44,308 nt of DNA from NCBI GenBank assembly GCA_017460845.1, contig JAFUAE010000046.1, positions 1-44,308 of the forward strand, written 5' to 3'. A program made the position numbers and the translations under genes. The notes beneath the pieces were generated by a model that worked only from the letters and a program-made list of their open reading frames with translations, ran no database searches and was not told the origin of the DNA. Shown here piece by piece: positions 39,440 to 44,308 of this stretch. Source of the stretch: Lachnospiraceae bacterium (lineage in GTDB: Bacteria > Bacillota > Clostridia > Lachnospirales > Lachnospiraceae). The first letter of the stretch is position 1. Each line of letters opens with the position of its first letter.

Positions 39440-39868
39440 TTACGTTTCGCCTTTCCTGCTGTCAGGTATTCCATGGGGCATACATTTGATTACACGGTTA
39501 CATTGTTCAGCCCTTCGGCAATGCCCATTTCAGGGCAAAGCCTACTACGGCATCTGCTGACTTCTCGCAGTTCGTTGTTACTGCGGCCTTGGCCGTCTGC
39601 GAGACCTCACGGGATAGACCTGCCAGTCTTTCCTCGTTTACCTGCCTGATTTACGCACATGGGTTACGATTGCCTTTTGGACTTCACTGCTTCTTGCCAG
39701 CTTATCCGCTATGTGCGCCTTGTATCAGGTTCCTGTTCGTCAGGCTGCGATTTCGCTATCCCTTCTTCTCGCCTGCACCTCGCGATGCAAACCTTGGGAG
39801 TCGCTATGGGGTTCGCCGGCAACTACGCCCCTTGTGGACTTTCACCACAGACTGACGGCATGCCCGTC
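39440..39868 (-). mobile_element. truncated group II intron (5' RNA domains only)
   Basis: On the minus strand the sequence contains the well-known domain I landmarks of bacterial group II introns in order: GGTGAAAGTCC..AAGGGGCGTAG, CGAACCCCATAGCGAC, GCGAGGTGCAGGCGAG, GGAACCTGATACAAGGCGCA, TAGCGGATAAGCTGGCA, AGCAGTGAAGTCCAAAAGGC, AAGGCCGCAGTAACAACGAA, CTGCGAGAAGTCAGCAGATG, GCCGTAGTAGGC and ATGCCCCATGGAATACC. The intron-encoded reverse transcriptase and domains V-VI are absent: after GGCGAAACGTAAATGAGC the sequence becomes unrelated. It is therefore a dead fragment, just downstream of the RloB terminator. Confidence 0.82.
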
Positions 39869-39875
39869 ATACAAG

Positions 39876-39901
39876 AAAAGCGCCTGCATTCCTGCAAGCG
39901 C
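39876..39901 (-). terminator. rho-independent terminator of the RloB gene
   Basis: GCGCCTGCA (39880-39888), loop TTCC, TGCAAGCGC (39893-39901), 9-bp stem with one G-T pair; on the minus strand it is followed by TTTTCTTG. About 40 bases after the RloB stop. Confidence 0.85.
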
Positions 39902-39939
39902 CAAGCATTTTGATTCGCAATTAATGTATTCAGAATTTC

Positions 39940-40590
39940 TCACCAGTCTATGACATCAAAGAATTCAAATATATTACTGCCACGTGTCCAGTACTTCTCC
40001 GGGTCGTATTGTGTCTGGATGATTCGAACGTCAAAGCGTTTTTTGCTGATGGTATATCTCTGGCAAATAATACAATCTCCGACTCTGGTCTTATCAACCA
40101 TGTCTTTACATGAACGCCCGTCGGAATTCAGGAATTCATATATCTTTTCATGTTTCTTAAAAGAATCAAGGGACTCAAATCCGAACACAGTCTTGATATA
40201 TCGTTCCGTATCCTGACCTTTATAATTCGGATCATGCAAACAGGCAATATATTCAAAATCCGGACTGTCAAGAACCAAAAAATGTGGAATCGTCCCTTTC
40301 CTGTTCTGAAGGGAACAGTAGTCTATTAACTGCTTTAAATTCTTGCGTTCTCCCAGATCATCTCTGGCTTTGTCTGCATCAACGATTATAAATTTTGCCA
40401 GACAGTTGTTTTTGGCATCAGATTTCACATGATCCAGGAAATTCAGATACCCTCCACCCTTCATATTGACCGGTTTCAGAGAAAGCTCTACTCCCTGATT
40501 CTTTCGCATATAATTAATATAATGATACTCTGTATCGCCTTCGCAATAGATAGTGAATATCTTTCGAAGGCTGCGCTGCGGTCTACTCAA
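39940..40590 (-). CDS. RloB-family protein (AbiL-like second component)
   Basis: A 216-residue protein of the RloB family: RKIFTIYCEGDTEYHYINYM (the conserved Glu and Gly-Asp/Glu motif near the N-terminus, about residues 10-28), GGGYLNFLDHV, KFIIVDADKARDD (about 67-79), FLVLDSPDFEYIACLHD (about 104-120) and a C-terminal part with Lys/Tyr-rich helices. RloB proteins have a Toprim-like core with acidic residues in the EGDTE, DAD and SPDFE positions and are assumed to be the effector nuclease. The start is TTG (40590), with GGAGG eight bases upstream, and the frame overlaps the ATPase gene by eight bases. The AAA ATPase/RloB order is that of AbiL-type abortive infection systems. Confidence 0.88.
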   Translation of the reverse strand: MSRPQRSLRKIFTIYCEGDTEYHYINYMRKNQGVELSLKPVNMKGGGYLNFLDHVKSDAKNNCLAKFIIVDADKARDDLGERKNLKQLIDYCSLQNRKGTIPHFLVLDSPDFEYIACLHDPNYKGQDTERYIKTVFGFESLDSFKKHEKIYEFLNSDGRSCKDMVDKTRVGDCIICQRYTISKKRFDVRIIQTQYDPEKYWTRGSNIFEFFDVIDW

Positions 40591-41752
40591 GTGCGGTACC
40601 TCCCAGAATGCCTTTCATATAGAACTCATATATCTTCGTGGTTTCATAACGGACTTCCGGGAAGTCACTTAATGAGTACAGTTCTGAATTCAGACTATCC
40701 CTTATCTTGGTGACAAAATAGATCTGCTCTTTCATATAAGTTTTCAGGTCCAGGTGAAGAACGTTATGCGTGGAGAAGATAAACTGACCACAATGAGTTT
40801 TTCCATTTATAAACGAAATAACCCTTTCAGATAAAACCGGATTCAGGACACGATCCATCTCGTCCGCAAAAACGACTCTGTTCTCATACACAACCCTGAA
40901 GATCTGAATGGCCCAGACAAAAAACTCTCTGACACCGGTAGAATCATACTGCAGCTCCCGGTCCATTGTTGTACCATCAGCCCTTTTTCGTGAAATGATG
41001 GTTTTACTGAAAGGCTGTTCCCTATCTACGGTGATACCGCAGATACTATAATCCACCATCCGGAAGATATCTAAATATCCCGGATCGTTCAGAATGCTGA
41101 TGTCCTGTTCTGAAAGCTGCTTTACAGACAGGCTGCCTTCAGTCAGGGATACGGGATAAAGTGTATTATTCATCCAGTTGACGGCTTCAATTGCATATTC
41201 GTTTCCCAATAGGGCAAGCTTGGTGGTAAAAAGGCCTAACGCCCCGGCATTTTTCCTCAACGCATTTCTGACAGGTTCCTCTATTCCGCTGTCTTCAAAA
41301 TGATATGCTTTTGCCTCCGGCGCCCAATATGCCTCAAAGACCGATTGCTCTTTTTTATTGATCTCATTTTTATAGAAGAGTGACTCCGCTATAATTCTTT
41401 TTGAATCAATTGTCAGGCAGTAATGGTAAACGCGTCCGCTCTCAACACAAAATGTGATGTCAAAAGACTCCTGATCTTTTCCGGCATTACTGTTAATATT
41501 GGAAGATACCGTTTTTACTACAGAATTATCCTGGAATAGTGATTTTAAGAATTGCAGGCTGTAAATGAAATTTGATTTTCCGCCCGCGTTCTCACCAACC
41601 ATCACAGCACTCTTCAATAGTTTTAGTCCTCCCGGCAGAGTACTGTAATTATCCGGATATCTTTTCAGTACTTTTCCCGCGTTTGCAGTCATGCTGAATT
41701 CTGCATCGTCGCAAAATGAACGATAATTGTTAAATGTATAATTTATAATCAT
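40583..41752 (-). CDS. AAA family ATPase (AbiL/RloA-like first component)
   Basis: A 389-residue ATPase of the OLD/RecF-like AAA_15/21 group: MIINYTFNNYRSFCDDAEFSM at the start, Walker A VMVGENAGGKSNFIYSLQFL (about residues 50-69), a beta-rich middle (VYHYCLTIDSKRIIAESLFY), then DSTGVREFFVWAIQIF, Walker B RVVFADEMDRVLNP (about 295-308) and the switch FIFSTHNVLHLDL (about 325-337). Such ATPases partner with a nuclease-like RloB protein in phage-defence pairs. It has a good promoter with a boxed inverted repeat and ends overlapping the RloB gene, so the two are expressed together. Its gene composition is slightly more AT-rich than the neighbours, as often for defence genes. Confidence 0.9.
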   Translation of the reverse strand: MIINYTFNNYRSFCDDAEFSMTANAGKVLKRYPDNYSTLPGGLKLLKSAVMVGENAGGKSNFIYSLQFLKSLFQDNSVVKTVSSNINSNAGKDQESFDITFCVESGRVYHYCLTIDSKRIIAESLFYKNEINKKEQSVFEAYWAPEAKAYHFEDSGIEEPVRNALRKNAGALGLFTTKLALLGNEYAIEAVNWMNNTLYPVSLTEGSLSVKQLSEQDISILNDPGYLDIFRMVDYSICGITVDREQPFSKTIISRKRADGTTMDRELQYDSTGVREFFVWAIQIFRVVYENRVVFADEMDRVLNPVLSERVISFINGKTHCGQFIFSTHNVLHLDLKTYMKEQIYFVTKIRDSLNSELYSLSDFPEVRYETTKIYEFYMKGILGGTALE

Positions 41753-41780
41753 TCGGCCAATCTCCTGCTAAATCGAATAT

Positions 41781-41839
41781 CTGGTTTACATTCGTTGTTT
41801 TAACCTTATTATACAATAAAATTCGGAACTGTAAACCAG
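41781..41839 (-). promoter_or_regulatory. promoter of the AbiL-like operon, flanked by a 10-bp inverted repeat
   Basis: On the minus strand: -35 TTTACA (41835-41830), 16-base spacer, -10 TATAAT (41813-41808). CTGGTTTACA (41781-41790) and TGTAAACCAG (41830-41839) are perfect complements; one arm covers the -35 and the other lies about 20 bases after the -10. Consistent with a repressor that loops or spans the promoter. Confidence 0.75.
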
Positions 41840-41886
41840 CTTTCTGTTTTAGCGCGCATTTTCCTCTTGCGTTCTAAACCTGGCTA

Positions 41887-42063
41887 TTATATAAGCGGAA
41901 TCTTCCTTCCCTGCCTCGCAATGATCTCCTCGAATGTCTGCGGCTCATAATCCTGCCACATGGCGCCGACATTGTACGCTTCACAACGCAGTCCTTTCCG
42001 TCGGATATCCTCCTTGATCCTCTCCTCCATAACAGATGTAAAAAGATAATATGCTATCTCCAC
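41887..42063 (-). CDS. small protein or gene fragment, 58 residues
   Basis: A frame from GTG 42063 (or ATG 42030) to TAA 41887: VEIAYYLFTSVMEERIKED, IRRKGLRCEAYNVGAMWQDY and EPQTFEEIIARQGRKIPLI. It starts ten bases after the stop of the DUF2249 gene, without a strong ribosome binding site. It has good amino-acid composition and could be the end of a deleted gene. No family recognised. Confidence 0.35.
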   Translation of the reverse strand: MEIAYYLFTSVMEERIKEDIRRKGLRCEAYNVGAMWQDYEPQTFEEIIARQGRKIPLI

Positions 42064-42072
42064 CGATCAGGA

Positions 42073-42756
42073 TCACACCTTCACATCAGGATTCTTTTCA
42101 CCGAACTTCTCCTTGAGCGTTTCGCAGATCTCACTGCGTTCCCGGCCCTGCTTTTCTTGTGTTTTGATGGTCTTGTATGCGGCAAACAGGGTGGACGGGC
42201 CGATCTCAGAGCTGAAATAACCGATGCCCTGGTTCCAGGCCAGCAGCTCGAATACATCGTCCAGCGCTGCGCTGTCCAGGCCGTGGATATATGCCTTCAC
42301 AAGCTCTCTTGTCGCCTGACGCATACGGCCGGCACCGACAGCATTGGCCAGGGAGAGAAGAAGCCGGGTCTCATAGGGTAAATATCTGTTTTCGTCATTC
42401 CATGTCAGATCCCAGAAGTTCACAGCGATATTTCCCAGTTTCTCATCGATCAGCGGCATGTTGGTCAGCGCCGCCGGACGCATTGGGATATCCTTTTCTT
42501 CCTGCTTCACTTCCGTGCGATAGAAGTAGGCATGGAACTCTGCAGCTCCTTTCTGCTCGGTAAAATGTTCATAGCCCAGGCCTTCCATCACTTCATAGAG
42601 CGGGATGGGTTCAAAAGACTGAATGATTTCCAGGCCGTTCCCGGCTGGAAGCTGCATTGCCTGCTTCTTCAACCCCTGAAAGAAATTGCCCTGAATGCCT
42701 CTTACATCAATTGTCTTAAACGCAGCCGTTTTATCTTTCCATTCTGTATAACTCAT
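42073..42756 (-). CDS. DUF2249 plus carboxymuconolactone-decarboxylase-like protein
   Basis: A 227-residue two-part protein. Residues about 10-75 match DUF2249 (TusA-like): FKTIDVRGIQGNFFQGLKKQ, MQLPAGNGLEIIQSFEPIPLYEVMEGLGYEHF. From about 95 on it looks like the carboxymuconolactone decarboxylase/AhpD fold: LIDEKLGNIAVNFWDLTWND, LPYETRLLLSLANAVGAGRM, DSAALDDVFELLAWNQGIGYF. The CxxC of AhpD is missing, so no thiol peroxidase-reductase activity is expected by that site. DUF2249 proteins are often linked to nitric-oxide or nitrite metabolism; here the partner is a 4Fe-4S protein 13 bases upstream. Function unproven. Confidence 0.8.
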   Translation of the reverse strand: MSYTEWKDKTAAFKTIDVRGIQGNFFQGLKKQAMQLPAGNGLEIIQSFEPIPLYEVMEGLGYEHFTEQKGAAEFHAYFYRTEVKQEEKDIPMRPAALTNMPLIDEKLGNIAVNFWDLTWNDENRYLPYETRLLLSLANAVGAGRMRQATRELVKAYIHGLDSAALDDVFELLAWNQGIGYFSSEIGPSTLFAAYKTIKTQEKQGRERSEICETLKEKFGEKNPDVKV

Positions 42757-42769
42757 GATGTTCTCTTCA

Positions 42770-43498
42770 TTAATCTAAAATCCTGCCGTCGCGGGAGATC
42801 GTAACGACCTGCCACGGGATGAATTTGCCACTTGCCTTAAGCGCGTTTTCCGCCGCTCTCTGGAGACCGCCGCAGCAGGGTACTTCCATACGGACGATGG
42901 TCACGCTCTTGATTTCGTTATTCCGAATGATCTCCGTTAACTTTTCCGCGTAATCCACTGCATCCAGCTTCGGGCATCCGATAATGGTGACCTTGCCGCG
43001 CATGAACTCTTCATGCATGTTGGCATATGCGTAAGCTGTGCAGTCAGCTGCGATCAGCAGCTTTGCTCCGTCAAAGAAGGGCGCCTGCGTCGGCACCAGC
43101 TTGATCTGGCAGGGCCACTGTGCCAGGCGGGAAACTGATTTATTGGCGCTGACGGGATCATTTTCCTCAGCTTCTCTTTGTGTGAACTGCATCATTCTTG
43201 ATCCCGGGCAGCCGCCCTCATGGTGTTCATGCATCATTTCGTTCATCATTTTTTTCTCTTTCGCTTCCTGTGCCTTTTTTACGGCTTCCTGATCATATTC
43301 CGGAGCTTCACGCTCCTCAAATGTGATAGCTCCTGTCGGACATCCCGGCAGACAATCCCCGAAACCGTCGCAGAAGTTCTCCCGCATGAGCTTCGCTTTT
43401 CCATCTATAATGTCAATGGCTCCTTCGTGGCAGGCCTCTGCGCACAGCCCGCAGCCATTGCACTTTTCTTCATCGATATGTATGATCTTACGAATCAT
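42770..43498 (-). CDS. 4Fe-4S ferredoxin-type protein with Cys-rich C-terminal domain
   Basis: A 242-residue iron-sulfur protein. The N-terminal ferredoxin domain has EEKCNGCGLCAEACHEGAI (about 9-27) and a second, irregular cluster site NFCDGFGDCLPGCPTGAI (about 41-58). A Met/His/Glu-rich linker (KKMMNEMMHEHHEGGCPGSRMM, about 85-106) could bind metal. The C-terminal domain has LLIAADCTAYAYA, VTIIGCPKLDAVDYAEKL and VTIVRMEVPCCGGLQRAAENAL, which looks like a conserved Cys-based module of anaerobes. It is divergent from a Crp/Fnr-type regulator. AAGGAGG is seven bases before ATG 43498; the longer frame to 43573 would run into the regulatory palindrome. Confidence 0.85.
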   Translation of the reverse strand: MIRKIIHIDEEKCNGCGLCAEACHEGAIDIIDGKAKLMRENFCDGFGDCLPGCPTGAITFEEREAPEYDQEAVKKAQEAKEKKMMNEMMHEHHEGGCPGSRMMQFTQREAEENDPVSANKSVSRLAQWPCQIKLVPTQAPFFDGAKLLIAADCTAYAYANMHEEFMRGKVTIIGCPKLDAVDYAEKLTEIIRNNEIKSVTIVRMEVPCCGGLQRAAENALKASGKFIPWQVVTISRDGRILD

Positions 43499-43556
43499 TC
43501 TGATATCCTCCTTCTCTCGTTCTGGCATCAGTATACACAAAGATTTTAAAGAAATC

Positions 43557-43572
43557 TGTATCCCGAGATACA
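43557..43572. promoter_or_regulatory. Fnr/Crp-type palindrome between the 4Fe-4S and regulator genes
   Basis: TGTATC-CCGA-GATACA, a perfect 6-4-6 palindrome with the four-base spacer of Fnr/HcpR-type sites. It lies about 60 bases before each start codon, just above the likely -35 of the regulator gene, whose -10 TATAAT is at 43593-43598. A natural target for the Crp/Fnr-family protein encoded next to it. Confidence 0.65.
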
Positions 43573-43592
43573 CAGCCAGATTTTTTTTGGTG

Positions 43593-43598
43593 TATAAT
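43593..43598 (+). promoter_or_regulatory. -10 box of the Crp/Fnr regulator gene
   Basis: TATAAT preceded by a run of T, 32 bases before the ATG. The -35 is weak, as expected for an activator-dependent or autoregulated promoter. Confidence 0.55.
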
Positions 43599-43629
43599 CG
43601 AGCTAAAGATCCTTAATGGGAGGTTCGCA

Positions 43630-44304
43630 ATGGACTATACTGTACTGGAAAACAGCACACTGTTTCGGGGCGTGATGGCAAAAGACCTCCGGGCATATCT
43701 GGAAGAGACGCCCCATCACATTCAGTGCTACGATAAAGAAGAAACGATCTTTCATCTGATGGATCCGGCTTTCAGAATAGCCATTATCCTGGAAGGGCGT
43801 GTGGAAGCTCAGAAGTCCTTTCCAAACGGAAGCCAGGTGAACGTCTCCGTCCGTATTCCTGGTGAGTTGATCGGCCCTGCCGCTGTCTTCTCAAAAAGCC
43901 AGCACTATCCCTGTGATATTGTCGCGCTGGAGCCAACGACCCTGATGGTGTTTCAGAAGGAAGACCTTCTGTCACTGATGCAAAAGGATGTACGGATCCT
44001 GCAGAATTTTGCGACAGAAATCGCTTCTGCAACCTATATGCTTCAGCAGAGGCTTGAGCTTTTGTCCTACAACGGAATCGCCCAGAAAGCTGCATTCTGG
44101 CTGCTGATGCAGATCAGGCAAACAGGAAAGACTGCTGTAAAGATCCCGGATTCCATGTCTAATTGGGCCATGATCATGAACGTATCCAGGCCATCCCTTC
44201 ACAGGGAAATGAAAAAGCTGGAAAAGGATGGAATCATTCGGTACACGGGCAAAACCATTGAAGTCCTGAATCCGGATGAGCTGCAGTCGGTGTTAAGCGA
44301 TTGA
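43630..44304 (+). CDS. Crp/Fnr family transcriptional regulator (HcpR/redox-stress type)
   Basis: A 224-residue regulator. The N-terminal cyclic-nucleotide-binding-like beta barrel is seen in AFRIAIILEGRVEAQKSFPNG and PGELIGPAAVFSKSQHYPCDIVAL (about 48-100). It is followed by a long dimer helix (FATEIASATYMLQQRLELLS) and a C-terminal winged helix with MSNWAMIMNVSRPSLHREMKKLEKDGIIRYTGKTIEVLN (about 177-215). There are no four N-terminal Cys of Fnr, so O2 sensing by an Fe-S cluster is unlikely; haem or another signal is possible. It is divergent from the 4Fe-4S/DUF2249 operon, and the palindrome between them is the likely site. The stop is four bases before the window end. Confidence 0.92.
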   Translation: MDYTVLENSTLFRGVMAKDLRAYLEETPHHIQCYDKEETIFHLMDPAFRIAIILEGRVEAQKSFPNGSQVNVSVRIPGELIGPAAVFSKSQHYPCDIVALEPTTLMVFQKEDLLSLMQKDVRILQNFATEIASATYMLQQRLELLSYNGIAQKAAFWLLMQIRQTGKTAVKIPDSMSNWAMIMNVSRPSLHREMKKLEKDGIIRYTGKTIEVLNPDELQSVLSD

Positions 44305-44308
44305 TCTA

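Noticed and set aside
39589..39953. Plus-strand frames of 80-88 codons in the intron region
   Set aside because: They run through the conserved RNA core of a group II intron on the other strand and have Cys/Arg-rich random translations.
40583..41752. Retron or PtuAB/Septu-type system
   Set aside because: No reverse transcriptase gene or HNH nuclease is next to the ATPase; the partner is RloB-like, and the intron fragment nearby is a separate dead element.

Overview
The window looks like a chromosomal stretch from an anaerobic Gram-positive bacterium of the Clostridia, most likely a Lachnospiraceae member. This is inferred from strong AGGAGG-type ribosome binding sites, moderate GC content, lipoproteins with clostridial lipoboxes, a rubredoxin fusion, ferredoxin-type oxidoreductases, several FMN/flavodoxin proteins, and a degraded group II intron. 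No rRNA operon, CRISPR array, intact prophage or intact transposase gene was seen.

Layout. 1-3.75 kb (+): tail of an M20-type amidohydrolase, a two-gene membrane protein pair (DUF5058-like plus partner), an HD-domain protein and a DUF2812-type membrane protein. 3.8-9.9 kb (-): a compact DNA-repair operon read as flavin reductase, sbcD, sbcC, alkD-like, with ATGA overlaps. 10-15.5 kb (-): threonine aldolase, an orphan trpB, a small Nif11/NHLP-like protein, a flavodoxin-MarR pair, a ferritin-like protein and an NAD(P)H:FMN-type reductase. 15.6-21.1 kb: a lipoprotein, a TetR regulator and an RsiV-like lipoprotein, with two copies of a MITE-like palindromic element, plus a NUDIX hydrolase and a small protein. 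21.2-25.3 kb: an Fe-S aldo/keto reductase, a flavin reductase with a divergent HxlR regulator, a LysR regulator and an SRAP (YedK/HMCES-like) protein. 25.3-27 kb: a type-B carboxylesterase.

27.1-32.7 kb is a scar-rich accessory zone. Two imperfect direct repeats of about 120 bp (27323 and 30966) bracket an alpha/beta hydrolase, fragments of an aldo/keto reductase and lipoproteins, a tRNA-like gene with a UAA anticodon, and an amidohydrolase. Beyond the second repeat lie a cyclophilin-like lipoprotein, an orphan Imm32-type immunity protein and two frameshifted gene remnants. 32.8-39.1 kb: an AAA ATPase-nuclease-like protein with a perfect 18-bp inverted repeat upstream, an S41-type lipoprotein, a metallo-beta-lactamase/rubredoxin fusion, and an Mbeg1-like gene that lost its middle by an in-frame deletion.

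39.2-41.9 kb is the most interesting part: an AbiL-like (AAA ATPase plus RloB) candidate phage-defence pair. It has its own promoter boxed in by a 10-bp inverted repeat and its own terminator, followed by a truncated group II intron and an array of three equally spaced hairpins. 41.9-44.3 kb: a DUF2249/carboxymuconolactone-decarboxylase-like protein and a 4Fe-4S protein, divergent from a Crp/Fnr regulator whose promoter region holds an Fnr-type palindrome; this looks like a small redox-stress module.
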